Positions 1 through 8,551 of a stretch of 64,000 bases of DNA are shown piece by piece. Source of the stretch: Rhizobium jaguaris (GTDB lineage Bacteria; Pseudomonadota; Alphaproteobacteria; Rhizobiales; Rhizobiaceae). Under the pieces are notes generated by a model. That model searched no databases. It saw only the letters and a program-made list of their open reading frames with translations, and had not been told where the DNA came from. Position numbers and translations under genes: made by a program. The stretch spans positions 744,001 to 808,000 of the forward strand of contig NZ_CP032695.1 of assembly GCF_003627755.1 (NCBI RefSeq). The letters run 5' to 3'. Position 1 is the first letter of the stretch, and the number at the start of each line of letters is the position of its first letter.

Positions 1-1015
1 TCTCCCGAACAAGGTCGATATCGTCGGGATGAACACGCTGGAGATACGGCCCAAACCCCGGCGTCACTCCCTGGTCGAATTCCAAGATCCGATAGGTTTC
101 ATCTGACCAATGATGTTCGCCGGTTCGAAGGTTCGCGCCGACGCTGCCTGATTTGTTGATGAGCTGGCCCTGGCGAAGAAATGCTTCATTCCGCCGGAGC
201 TGGTATTCAGCGCGCTTTCTGTCCTCGATGTCAAAGGTTGCGCCATACCACTGAACGACATTCCCGTTGTCGTCACGGCGAGGCGTGGCAATAGAGAGAT
301 ACCAACGATATCCGGTCGAGGGAGAGCCTGCGCGGAACTCATACATTCCGTCAACGTCGGTTCCGACGTGGTTGGCCCAGTAGCTTACGATTCCATCGCG
401 GTCGTCGGGATGAACCGAGTCCTTCCATCCGAAACCATTGATGGTGTCGTGTGTTTGACCCCAGCGCGCAAGATATCGTTCGTTCGCATAATCCATCTCG
501 CCGGCTGCTGTCGTGCGCCAAATCATGGTTGGCATGTTTTGGAGCATCATGCGGACGTCAGCGGACTCCGCATCTCGTGCGGCTTCGCAAGCCTTACGTT
601 CGTCAATCGGAAGCGCGACCAGAGTCCTCGATGACCAAGGGAGATCGGCCGCGATGGGTCGAGCGATGTTGGTCAGGAACCAATGATACTGACCATTTCG
701 GTCCCGAATCCGGATGTCGACCGACCGCGGGCTGCCCTCGGTGTCGGCGGCATGGCCGAGGGTCTCGCGATCCTCCTCATGCACCGCATTCAGCCACGCG
801 TCGCCGACAAGGCCTGGGGGGGCGATCCCAGTGAAGAGCTCCCAGGCGCGATTGAATCTGCGCCCGCCGCGCTCGAGATCGATCTCGCAGATTAAAGCCG
901 GGACGCTGTCGCACCCAAAGCTGACATCGGGAGAACCGCTCGCCAACGCGGTTGGCGGTTCACCCATGTCCGATAGAGTTTCTCTCGCGCCAGCCGGCGT
1001 GGAATCACTTGTCAT
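1..1015 (-). CDS. PAS-domain sensor protein, 3' part outside window (probable histidine kinase)
   Basis: The reading frame opens with an ATG at 1013-1015 and stays open to the window edge, giving at least 338 residues with no stop. Two PAS/PAC-type units can be read: one near residues 30-140 and a clearer one near 150-270. The second has the typical PAC features VHPDDRD, YRWYLSIATP and the closing DIEDRKRAE. A third PAS begins near residue 290 (VHPDDIDLV). No transmembrane segment or signal peptide is seen, so the sensor is probably cytosolic. In rhizobia such PAS arrays usually end in a HisKA or HWE kinase core; that part would lie left of the window, so kinase activity is inference. Confidence is high for PAS, moderate for kinase. 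Confidence 0.8.
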   Translation of the reverse strand, partial: MTSDSTPAGARETLSDMGEPPTALASGSPDVSFGCDSVPALICEIDLERGGRRFNRAWELFTGIAPPGLVGDAWLNAVHEEDRETLGHAADTEGSPRSVDIRIRDRNGQYHWFLTNIARPIAADLPWSSRTLVALPIDERKACEAARDAESADVRMMLQNMPTMIWRTTAAGEMDYANERYLARWGQTHDTINGFGWKDSVHPDDRDGIVSYWANHVGTDVDGMYEFRAGSPSTGYRWYLSIATPRRDDNGNVVQWYGATFDIEDRKRAEYQLRRNEAFLRQGQLINKSGSVGANLRTGEHHWSDETYRILEFDQGVTPGFGPYLQRVHPDDIDLVRE

Positions 1016-1577
1016 CGCGAACTCGATTTCGGCAGGTTTGGAAGGAAAGCACCGCAATTTCGGTGCGAACTCCCACTCGGGTTACTTTGGATTTCGATGC
1101 CCGCGCGTCGCGTTGCTGCGTGAGCTGCGGGCGGGACGCCAAAAGGGTGGCGATCCGACGGCGTCAATGGAAGCTGGCCGTGTTCGCTGCCTCATTCTTG
1201 ACGGCCACAATCGTCGTTGAACCAGTGAAGGCTCCGATCGTGACAAAGCAACGCGCGAGAGCAGTTTCAACGGAGGCTTCCGCAAAAAGCTTGTATCTCC
1301 TGAACGATTTTCGAATTGTTCGGCACCTAAAATGACCAATTCATCCACGAGGCGCTAGATCGTGAAAATGCGTTTGAGTTATTCACGCGGAGCATGACTG
1401 ATCCGAAGTGCTCTTTTTACCCCTCTCGCGCGCTATGCAAGAGCTTCACTCGGGCCCCACCGGTGCCAAGTAGCCGGTGCGTCAAAGACGAACAACGCGG
1501 TGGTCACTGCTGCCGCACTTTGGCGCGGCAGTTCCGTCATGCGCTCTCCGGGTTCCCCGGCGATACAAAGAGCCTCG
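1016..1577. other. Gene-free stretch
   Basis: No convincing gene is seen. Several overlapping open frames exist on both strands, but they have arginine/serine-rich, shadow-like composition. One plus-strand frame ending at 1335 contains a short hydrophobic run (near 1170-1215), yet has no ribosome site and no recognisable family. Confidence 0.4.
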
Positions 1578-2021
1578 CTACACGACGTCTTCTATCACCA
1601 GCTTCCTTCCGTTGAACTCCACGGTCTCGCCAGCGTGTGCTCCTTCGATCGCCTCGAAAATCGGAGCCATCGTGGAAATCCCCATGACCTCTCGACCGTC
1701 GCATGTGAATTTGCCGGTGGAGACGGCAATGACGAAGAATCGACCGGAAAGCTGCACGAGCGCCCCTTCGCTAACGGTCGACTTCGGTCCGAAGTCGATC
1801 TCCCTCAACTTTTCGAGCTTGTCAGTCTGATCGTGGAGGGTATCGTCCAGGGCTTCGGAAAGATCACTGGCGATTTCGGCCTGGGCCTGCTCATCACTTT
1901 CGACCGGTTCGCTTCGATCGAGCCGGGCATCAGCGACGTAGTCGAAGTATTTTTCGCGAGCGCTTTGAAGGGCCACGTCCTCAAGTGAAAGCATTGTCTC
2001 TTTGATAATATTCTTGTCCAT
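1578..2021 (-). CDS. GreA/GreB C-terminal-like small protein
   Basis: A 147-residue acidic protein. The start at 2019-2021 is chosen because a strong ribosome site (GAGGAGG) sits 5-6 bases upstream; a longer reading from 2054 would place this site inside the gene. The N-terminal half (residues 1-75) is charged and helical in character (MDKNIIKETMLSLEDVA). The C-terminal half contains VSEGALVQLSGRFFVIAVSTG and ends GETVEFNGRKLVIEDVV, the pattern of the GreA/GreB C-terminal (FKBP-like) fold found in stand-alone rhizobial proteins. The classic GreA coiled-coil tip is not evident, so I would not call it a transcript cleavage factor. A role in RNA polymerase binding or stress response is inference. 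It lies 65 bp downstream of the peroxiredoxin-like gene on the same strand. Confidence 0.65.
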   Translation of the reverse strand: MDKNIIKETMLSLEDVALQSAREKYFDYVADARLDRSEPVESDEQAQAEIASDLSEALDDTLHDQTDKLEKLREIDFGPKSTVSEGALVQLSGRFFVIAVSTGKFTCDGREVMGISTMAPIFEAIEGAHAGETVEFNGRKLVIEDVV

Positions 2022-2086
2022 CGTTACCTCCTCGAGAGCCTTCGTTCCTCGCAACAGGCCTGGGCCGCAGCTACGCCGCCGGTCGC

Positions 2087-2620
2087 TTAGAGCGGGCCGT
2101 CATACTCGCCACGCGCCGGATAATCATTGACGATCGCGAAGTCGATCGCCTGAAGCAATTCAGAGAAAAGCGGACGCGCGAACGGCATTGTTTGAACCGC
2201 ACTGTAATACAAAGTACCGTCGGGTCGGACGAGGAACACGCCCGGCTCCGAAAATAGCGGCGGCTCTTCGATCTTAATCGATGACTTTCCACGCGACGAA
2301 GAAATATAGAGTCCCCATTGCCGGGCAACCGTCAGTGGCAGCGAATATCCGAATCGCAGGTTGGTGCCGACCTTGCTCGCCATGTCCTGAGCGCGCTCGT
2401 GAAGGTCGGAGCTGATGGCGATGACCTTTGTGCCGCGACGCTCATATTCAGGGATCAGCGAATCTAGATCACGCAGATACTTGAGGCAGACCGGACAATG
2501 GAGACCGCGATAAAAGGATATCAACGTAAATTGTTCCGGTGCGTCGGCAGCAAGATCAAACTCGCCATGAGCAATGGTCGGAACGCGCAGTTCGGGAACT
2601 GGTCGACGAGGCAGCAACAT
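2087..2620 (-). CDS. AhpC/TSA-family peroxiredoxin-like protein
   Basis: A 177-residue thioredoxin-fold protein. The sequence FTLISFYRGLHCPVCLKYLRDL near residue 35-55 matches the AhpC/TSA (Prx-like) active-site region, with a C-x-x-C pair (CPVC) in place of the single peroxidatic cysteine context of classic AhpC. Later landmarks are VIAISSD and GVFLVRPDGTLYYSAVQTMPFARP, both typical of peroxiredoxin-like thiol oxidoreductases. It probably reduces peroxides or protein disulfides in the cytosol, since no signal peptide is present. The start at 2618-2620 has GGAG about 8 bases upstream. It probably forms a two-gene unit with the GreA-C-like gene that follows on the same strand. Which reductant it uses cannot be told from sequence. 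Confidence 0.82.
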   Translation of the reverse strand: MLLPRRPVPELRVPTIAHGEFDLAADAPEQFTLISFYRGLHCPVCLKYLRDLDSLIPEYERRGTKVIAISSDLHERAQDMASKVGTNLRFGYSLPLTVARQWGLYISSSRGKSSIKIEEPPLFSEPGVFLVRPDGTLYYSAVQTMPFARPLFSELLQAIDFAIVNDYPARGEYDGPL

Positions 2621-3248
2621 TCTCTTCTCCGCAAGTTATTGCTTGAATGGCCCTGAAGCTGGCACGAGGCGGGTGATATGCGGTGGGTACGACACCTCCT
2701 CACGACCTGGAAGGTGTGCAAAGGACCATAATCCGTATCCTCGCGGGCTGAGCTCGGGGCGAAACTACGTCCGTGCCTTTTCACTGGGAAATGGCCAAGG
2801 GTTATGGTTTCCATTCCCACCTGTTTCAGTGTCGAGGGTGTCGCCCCCGACGATCGGTTCCGTGCTCTCTTGCCGCCCAGGGCCGAAACGACCGTGTGCT
2901 GCCCGGGGCAAATGATCCAGACGGCCAGAAGTTCGGCGATCGCATCCGCGATTTGCTCGCGGCGTGTCTGAAGCGCGAAGCATCCCGGATTGGGGAAGCG
3001 AACTTCTCCAGTGCCGATGTCGCGCTTGCAGGCTTCCGCGTCCCGGGCGCAGGAACAAGGGATCGTCCTGTCTCCAGATCGCAGTAGGCCGGTCTTTGCT
3101 CATGGAGGCCCAGTACCGTTGCCCGTCCATATGAGCGTCACCGGCGGTGACGGTCGTAAGAATGCCAAACGGCTCTCGGCTGCCACATCTCCACGATCAA
3201 GCCGGCACTCCTAAGGTATGGTTTCTCACGACCGTCAGACGCGGTCGG
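2621..3248. other. Gene-free stretch with coding-like minus-strand debris
   Basis: No intact gene is supported. On the minus strand, roughly 2820-3090, one frame reads like real protein (segments EVRFPNPGCFAL and REQIADAIAELLAVW), but it has no start codon and drifts into arginine-rich sequence. This may be a gene remnant. I could not assign a family. Confidence 0.35.
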
Positions 3249-4178
3249 TCAGGCGGCGATCGGCGTCAGCAAATCCCGGCCGCCGAAGTAAGCCTCAAGA
3301 TTCGAAATCAATTGTTTCACTAATTTCGGCAGGACAGCGCGCGTAGCCCCAGCTGAATGCGGCGTCAGGATCACATTGGGAACGTCACGCCATCTCGCGG
3401 GGTCGGTTGGTTCTTGCTCGAAGACATCGAGCGTCGCGCCCGCCAGTTTTCCCGATCGCAGGCGTTCAATCAAAGCACTTTCATCGACAAGGCTTCCGCG
3501 TGCGACGTTAACAAGGAGACCATCAGGTCCCAATGCATCTAAGACCTTTCCGGAAATCATGTGCCGGTTTGATCTGTCGGCGCTGCTTGCGACGATGAGG
3601 ACATTGTTTTCGTGGGCCAGGGTTTCGAGGTCTGGCACGCGACGAAACGGGAGACCATCCTTTTCCCGCGGGCCCCACCACAACACCGGCACTCCAAAAG
3701 AGAGACATCGGCGGGCCACTGCCTTGCCTATCGCGCCCATACCGACAATCTCGACAGATAGCTCGCTTAGCGATCGGGTCACAACCTTCGCGGCACCGTT
3801 CCATTTTCCCGAGTGAACGAGCTTGTCACCCGTCACCAATCCCCGCGTCCAAGCAATGAGCAAACCCATGGCATGATCCGCGACGTCTTCATGATTCACC
3901 TCTACTGCTCGTGTCACCTTGATCCCGCGATCGGCAGCAAAGGAAACATCGACACCGTCATAGCCGCTCGTAAGGCACGCAATCAGCCCGACGTTCGGGA
4001 ATTCGGAGAGGTAAGTGTTCTGTAGTTGGATGTCACCCGAGACCACCATTGCGGTGACGCTATCGCGTTCGGCGGGCGTCAGGGGTTCCCACGCCTTGAG
4101 GACGTCAAATGTCGCGGGAAGTCTATCGGCAACGAACCCGATCTGCTCATGGACGATGAGGACCTTTTTTGTAGTCAT
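3249..4178 (-). CDS. D-isomer-specific 2-hydroxyacid dehydrogenase (glyoxylate/hydroxypyruvate reductase type)
   Basis: A 309-residue cytosolic NAD(P)-dependent oxidoreductase that interconverts 2-keto acids and D-2-hydroxyacids. Visible landmarks: the substrate-domain end GLIACLTSGYDGVDV; the Rossmann fingerprint region VEIVGMGAIGKAVARRC (G-x-G-x-x-G); the arginine-containing LLVNVARGSLVDESAL; the acidic TLDVFEQEP; and the catalytic histidine region PNVILTPHSAGAT. This order is that of the GyaR/GhrA-GhrB group. The start MTTKK at 4176-4178 is preferred over longer upstream reading because it matches the family N-terminus and follows a GGAG site. It is preceded by a structured leader and a good -10 box (see separate entry). 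The first 16 codons and the leader are duplicated at about 19965-20285. Confidence 0.88.
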   Translation of the reverse strand: MTTKKVLIVHEQIGFVADRLPATFDVLKAWEPLTPAERDSVTAMVVSGDIQLQNTYLSEFPNVGLIACLTSGYDGVDVSFAADRGIKVTRAVEVNHEDVADHAMGLLIAWTRGLVTGDKLVHSGKWNGAAKVVTRSLSELSVEIVGMGAIGKAVARRCLSFGVPVLWWGPREKDGLPFRRVPDLETLAHENNVLIVASSADRSNRHMISGKVLDALGPDGLLVNVARGSLVDESALIERLRSGKLAGATLDVFEQEPTDPARWRDVPNVILTPHSAGATRAVLPKLVKQLISNLEAYFGGRDLLTPIAA

Positions 4179-4447
4179 TTTACAAACTCCAGCGCTGTGG
4201 CGGAAAAGACCGTCTCCGGAAGGGGAGACGGTTTTAGTGCGAGTCGCTCCGCGTTCGGGGCAGGGGGAAGCACTCGCGATCAGCAACGGGCCGTCGGGCA
4301 ACCGCTGTGGCCTCGGTCTTGGGAAAGCAAGGCAAGGGAAGTCATACCGACTTTGCACACTCGCGAAAATTATACGTGGGTATGGGACAGCTCGTTTTCG
4401 GGTAGTTCCGGGGCGCTCTAGCCGGGACACTTGAGGTCGACTGATCC
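4127..4447. repeat. Direct repeat copy 1: hydroxyacid dehydrogenase 5' end plus leader
   Basis: About 320 bp that recur in the same orientation at 19965-20285 with a constant offset of 15838 bases and only about six substitutions, four of them clustered at 4401-4408. The unit covers the first 16-17 codons of the dehydrogenase, the leader and the promoter. Both copies diverge just beyond the sequence GAGGTCGACTGATCC. Confidence 0.9.
4179..4374 (-). promoter_or_regulatory. Structured 5' leader with terminator-like hairpin upstream of the hydroxyacid dehydrogenase
   Basis: Read on the minus strand, a perfect -10 hexamer TATAAT (4369-4374) is followed by about 185 nt before the ATG. The last third contains a strong hairpin, CCGTCTCC/GGAGACGG with a 6-nt loop (4210-4231), followed on the gene strand by CTTTT, as in an intrinsic terminator. 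Two GCGAGU-containing segments (near 4361 and in the middle of the leader) can each pair with ACUCGC just before the terminator, so alternative folds are possible. No known riboswitch consensus was recognised. The -35 is weak. Attenuation is inference. The same leader recurs at 19979-20212. Confidence 0.5.
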
Positions 4448-5027
4448 GACCGCGGCGCGACAAAATTGACGAGCTTTTGGCTCTCCCGCAGGCGTGCATG
4501 CACCAAGGCTGGCGCTGATGCGCGAATGATCCAGTAGAGTGCGTCGTCGTTTAGGTCCGATGTCCCTGCGTTCAAAGGATCGAGATCGGTAACGGGAACT
4601 TATTCTGCGCACAGTTCGATTTTTCTGAAGGCGCTAATGGGCGCCGCGCGCATCCAAGGCGGTTTTCGGCAGAAGGCCGGCAACTGTACGGAGGTATAGG
4701 CGACCAATACCCAAACTATGTTGCGGCAGGCGTTCGCATCGGTACTATCTTGTGGACTTGCGGAGAGACCGGCTTTTGAACACGTCCGTCGAGTGACACT
4801 ACGATGAAAGATTCCGTGTTATTTTTGGCACGGTGAAATCGGGGTTGCATCTTTACCCCGCGGAGAACCCAGCTCGTTTCGTGAGGGAGCTAGTGGCGAC
4901 GTTATGGCGATCTGCAAGGAGGGAAGGGGAGCGCCCGAAGGTTTCGCTATGCGAGGGCGGATCGGATCAAACTCTCGAGAATAGACTTCAATCTAATCGC
5001 ATCACGAAGCATTGACCCGGAGAAATC
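4448..5027. other. Intergenic stretch, mostly unassigned
   Basis: A minus-strand frame at about 4448-4575 reads like a protein tail (DLNDDALYWIIRASAPALVH), truncated where the repeated leader begins. It is probably a fragment; no family recognised. The remainder (4600-5027) shows no gene. Confidence 0.35.
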
Positions 5028-5552
5028 ATGCCTGCACCTCTCTTCATTTTCGTCATCATCGCGTTCGTCTGGCGCATTTCCACTGTCGTCATTTCGACTC
5101 TAAATGAACGGGCGCTCAAGGCTTCCGGGGCGCACGAGGTCGGGGCTGCCAACAGCATCTTCCTCGCCCTCGCGCATCTGGCATTCTATATCGTTGCGAC
5201 AGTAGAAGGCGCGAAATTGCCGAAACTCAATTTCACCCTGTCTGCAATAGGAGTCGTCATCTATCTGGTCTCCGCCCTTGCCCTGATTTCTGTGCTGCGC
5301 TCCTTGGGGCGGCTATGGACGGTCAAAATTATTATCAACGAACGCCAGCCTTTCATCAGGACTGGTCTTTTCAGCTGGGTCAGACACCCGAACTACTTTC
5401 TGAACATCATTCCAGAGCTTATTGGGTTCGGGCTTGCCCTGAATGCATACTGGACCCTCATCGTCGGTCTGCCGCTGTATTGCATACCATTGGTGGTCCG
5501 TATCAGGCAGGAAGAAGCCGCCATGTCCGAGGCGGTGCCCGGTTACATGTAA
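5028..5552 (+). CDS. Isoprenylcysteine carboxyl methyltransferase family membrane protein
   Basis: A 174-residue protein with about four hydrophobic segments (residues 3-22, 40-62, 72-92 and 128-155). The C-terminal signature is clear: TGLFSWVRHPNYFLNIIPEL followed by RIRQEEAAMSEAVPGY. This is the conserved ICMT/NnrU-like SAM-binding region (RHPxY and the EE pair near the end). Bacterial members are inner-membrane proteins, presumably methyltransferases, whose substrates are unknown. GGAG lies 8 bases before the ATG. The gene stands alone. The C-terminus (PGYM) is short compared with many relatives, in which several residues follow the PxY motif, so slight truncation is possible. Confidence 0.8.
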   Translation: MPAPLFIFVIIAFVWRISTVVISTLNERALKASGAHEVGAANSIFLALAHLAFYIVATVEGAKLPKLNFTLSAIGVVIYLVSALALISVLRSLGRLWTVKIIINERQPFIRTGLFSWVRHPNYFLNIIPELIGFGLALNAYWTLIVGLPLYCIPLVVRIRQEEAAMSEAVPGYM

Positions 5553-6088
5553 CCCGTCACGCGTCCAGGCGAACCGATCCGTTTGTTGCGAGAGATTTGT
5601 TCCGCACGATCACTATCCTAACGAATTCGTGCGCTGGACCGAAAAGCGTCCGGAATGCGGTCCGCTTCGTTGATCGTGAGCCCCACTTAAATCGAGCCTA
5701 CGCCATCGGTTAGGCTGAAGCTGCCTTCGCGCCTTGCTTTGATAGCGATCCGAGCTTTCGCCGGCGCAGCGACGGTGGTGACTTCACGAAACAGGCAGCG
5801 GACGCGGCCAGTTCGGCTCACTGAAGATCGATCGGAGACTCGCGGGTTCTAGGATGGCGCAGTCGGGCCGCCGTGCGCCATGGCGGATTTCCTCGCCGCG
5901 GAGCTGCGCCGCTAGCTTCGCCGCCGAGCATTCCGATCGGTTATGGATACGATAGCTTTACCCGGATGGTCGTCGAATTTAATTACGGAACCCACGAGCT
6001 GGGCGGATGCGGCGCCGAGATTTCCCACGAACACCAAGTCTTATTTTGCGCCAGCGACGCGTCCGCCGCGCGGGCGAGGAGCAGAGCC
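5553..6088. other. Gene-free stretch upstream of DUF1003
   Basis: No gene, repeat or clear promoter is recognised. The open frame leading into the DUF1003 gene from 5873 has proline/arginine-rich shadow composition and is not part of the protein. Confidence 0.4.
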
Positions 6089-6655
6089 ATGAAAGCCGTA
6101 GAGCCGGAAATCGACAGCATGGAGCCCACTGAGCGCGAACTGCTCGGCGAATTGCGGCGGCTGCGCCGGTCGTCGCGTTTTCATCCGGTGGACGTGCGCG
6201 ATCCGATGGAGCCGATCTCGGTCGGTCAACGCGTGGCGGATTCGGTTGCAAGCGTCATGGGCTCATGGAAGTTTATCATTATCCAGACCCTCCTCCTCGT
6301 GGCGTGGATTTCGATCAACCTCGTTGCGGCGGGGAGAAGTTGGGATCCCTATCCGTTCATCCTGTTGAACCTGGCGCTTTCATTTCAAGCTGCCTATGCA
6401 GCGCCGATCATCATGATGAGCCAGAACAGGCAGCAAGATATCGACCGAAGAGCGGCAGAAAACGACTATAAAATCAACATAAAGGCCGAACTGGAAATCG
6501 AGCTCCTGCATGAGAAGATAGACGAGCTTCGAGCGCAGGAAGTGCTTCGACTGTTCGAGGCAGTTAACTCCTTGGCTGATCTATTTCCGCAGTCGAGGCG
6601 CTCCGGCCGAACAGACCTGGCCGGAGCCGTCGAACAACAGGATGCCACTCCATAG
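6089..6655 (+). CDS. DUF1003 inner-membrane protein
   Basis: A 188-residue protein. The start at 6089 follows GAGGAG; the longer reading from 5873 lacks family similarity. The core contains SVGQRVADSVASVMGSWKFI, a first transmembrane helix (near 60-82), the conserved WDPYPFILLNLALSFQAAYAAP in a second helix, and then MMSQNRQQDIDRRAAENDY. These are the hallmarks of DUF1003. The C-terminal third (residues 135-175) is a charged amphipathic helix, likely cytosolic and coiled-coil. The function of the family is not established; members are frequently stress-associated. The gene stands alone. Confidence 0.9.
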   Translation: MKAVEPEIDSMEPTERELLGELRRLRRSSRFHPVDVRDPMEPISVGQRVADSVASVMGSWKFIIIQTLLLVAWISINLVAAGRSWDPYPFILLNLALSFQAAYAAPIIMMSQNRQQDIDRRAAENDYKINIKAELEIELLHEKIDELRAQEVLRLFEAVNSLADLFPQSRRSGRTDLAGAVEQQDATP

Positions 6656-6984
6656 CGGGCACTTCGGCACCGCCGCAGCCAGCCACTTGCGCTATTTTAT
6701 GCATAAGATCAGGTTCGCTTGATGGCGAGCCGCGGGCTCAAAGAACGAACCGTATTGTTCGACACACCCACAACGCTGCAAAGGCGTCTGCCACGGTGAC
6801 AGGCTTATCAGCCGAGTTTTTGCGAGGAGACCAGCTCGATCGAATTCTGGCGGGCATCGTGTCGAGCACTTCCCCGACCTATCAGCCGGACCGACCCGTC
6901 GCGCCGGGAAGGCTGAAACGAATGTTCCCTCTCTACGTGCGACGCATATGTTTGCGCCGTTCGTTGATTTTCACGCGCCTCGTC

Positions 6985-7070
6985 GATGGCATCGATTCCA
7001 TAGCCGCAGGTCATTGGACCATCGAGTTTTGCCGCCCTATTTTCAACTTCTGCAAAAAATTTGGAAGATG
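6985..7070 (+). repeat. msrB-upstream dispersed repeat, copy A
   Basis: An 85-bp element beginning GATGGCATCGATTCCATAG and ending GGAAGATG. It recurs at 10543-10630 and 23877-23964. Copies B and C run directly into a start codon of an msrB-like fragment. In copy A the msrB codons are absent and IS110-type sequence follows, so the IS may have inserted here. Confidence 0.75.
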
Positions 7071-8400
7071 ACCACGGACAAGGAGATGGCATGAAAGATG
7101 CCGCGCCCGTTGAGAGAACGGATCACTGAGATGCAGGTGATGATGGAGGGACAGTCACACTTCCAGCCTTTCGGCTTATCCTGTTGGGGTTTTGCAAATC
7201 TCAACAAGGGAGTTGGAAGCATGACTGCCTCTTATGAATACCATATCGGGGTCGACTACCACAAATCCTACAGTCACCTGGTGGTGCAGGATTCGGCCGG
7301 CAAGACGCTACGCTCCGGCCGGGTGAAGAACGATCGCCAGTCGCTGGGCGGGTTTTTGGAACGCTACCGCGAGAACTCGCATGCGGTTGTCGAGGCGACC
7401 CGCAACTGGATGGTGATGTACGACTGGCTCGACGACATTTGTGATGATGTCGTTCTCGCCCATCCGTTGAAGGTCAAGGCGATCGCCGACGCCAAGATCA
7501 AGACCGACAAGATCGATGCGACGGTGCTGGCGCATCTGCTCAGAGCCGACCTGGTGCCGGAGGCCTGGGCACCAAGCGAGAAATCGCGAGACCTTCGCGT
7601 CGCCCTTCGCGAACGGATGTTTTACGTGCGGCTGCGCACGATGACCAAGAACCGGATTGTGACGGTCTTTGATCGTTACCCGGAGCAGACGGCGCAGTTG
7701 AAGACGCTTGGCGACCTGTTCGGCAAGGCCGGCCGCATCCAGCTGGCTCAGGTGAAGGTCTCAGAGATCGACCGCATCCAGATCGACCGCGGCCTCGCCT
7801 TCATCGCCGACATCGACGTGCGGGTCAAGCAATCGGAAGCAACGATCCGGGCGATGACGAAAGCGAACACCAATGTGAAGCTGTTGAAGACGATCCCCGG
7901 CATCGGTGAGTTCTTCGCCCGACTGATCGATGCTGAGATCGACGACATATCGCGGTTCCGCAATCCGAAGAAGCTTGCCGCCTATGCCGGGCTTGTGCCG
8001 TCGACCTATTCGAGCGGCGGGAAGACCTTCCACGGCAAGATCATCCGGCAGGGCAACAAGTGGCTGCGCTGGGCGTTCGTCGAAGCGGTCACGCCCGCCA
8101 TCGCCAGCGATGCCCAGCTTCGCGCCCAATACGAACACCTGAAGATCAGAGGAACCAACAAGGCGCGGGTTGCCATCGCGCGCAAGCTTTTGACGATCGC
8201 CTTCCAGATTCTGCGTGACCAGCGCGCTTACGAGCCGCGCAGCACCACGGAAGGCGCATCGACGATATCCCGGTTGTCCTGATGGCAAGCTAGCGAGCCC
8301 GGTAGAACTGGGCTGCGCTCTTAAAGGAGAATGGGAAACCGGGAGCCGAACGCCATTCTGTGACCGAAGCTAACGCATCAGGGTCACGTATTGGAGCATG
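7071..8400 (+). mobile_element. IS110-family element (ends not exactly defined)
   Basis: A single DEDD transposase gene (7221-8282) with about 150 bp of non-coding DNA to its left and about 120 bp to its right. The left edge is inferred from the sudden loss of similarity to the other repeat copies after 7070. No terminal inverted repeats are obvious, as expected for IS110. A hairpin CCGTT-GAGAG-AACGG lies at 7107-7121, in the position where IS110-group elements encode their guide (bridge) RNA. Confidence 0.6.
7221..8282 (+). CDS. IS110-family DEDD transposase
   Basis: A 353-residue recombinase. The N-terminal RuvC-like domain shows IGVDYHKSYSHLVV (first Asp), AVVEATRNW (Glu), and IKTDKIDATVLAHLLRADLV (the two last Asp residues). 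The C-terminal transposase_20 domain shows LLKTIPGIGEFFARLI, the helix-hairpin-helix-like part, then GLVPSTYSSGGKTFHGKI, containing the catalytic serine region. Length is about normal, so the protein may be functional. The start at 7221 gives the family N-terminus (MTASYEYHIGVD) and has a GGGAG site upstream; the reading frame extends further up to 7098, but this part is non-coding IS end. Confidence 0.93.
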   Translation: MTASYEYHIGVDYHKSYSHLVVQDSAGKTLRSGRVKNDRQSLGGFLERYRENSHAVVEATRNWMVMYDWLDDICDDVVLAHPLKVKAIADAKIKTDKIDATVLAHLLRADLVPEAWAPSEKSRDLRVALRERMFYVRLRTMTKNRIVTVFDRYPEQTAQLKTLGDLFGKAGRIQLAQVKVSEIDRIQIDRGLAFIADIDVRVKQSEATIRAMTKANTNVKLLKTIPGIGEFFARLIDAEIDDISRFRNPKKLAAYAGLVPSTYSSGGKTFHGKIIRQGNKWLRWAFVEAVTPAIASDAQLRAQYEHLKIRGTNKARVAIARKLLTIAFQILRDQRAYEPRSTTEGASTISRLS

Positions 8401-8551
8401 GTTCAAGACCGAAGGACGGGAACAACCTGTCCAGCGGAAGGAAGAGATTTAGCCGATCGGTCAAAACGCCGGTCAAAACATAACCGAACCCAAGGAAAAG
8501 CCGCCACTTGAAGGTGTTTTGTCCCTTGTGTTCTTTCATTGGAGACGGACG

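Noticed and set aside
4179..4374. Cobalamin-type riboswitch in the dehydrogenase leader
   Set aside because: A GCCACAG segment recalls the cobalamin core, but the other conserved boxes are missing.
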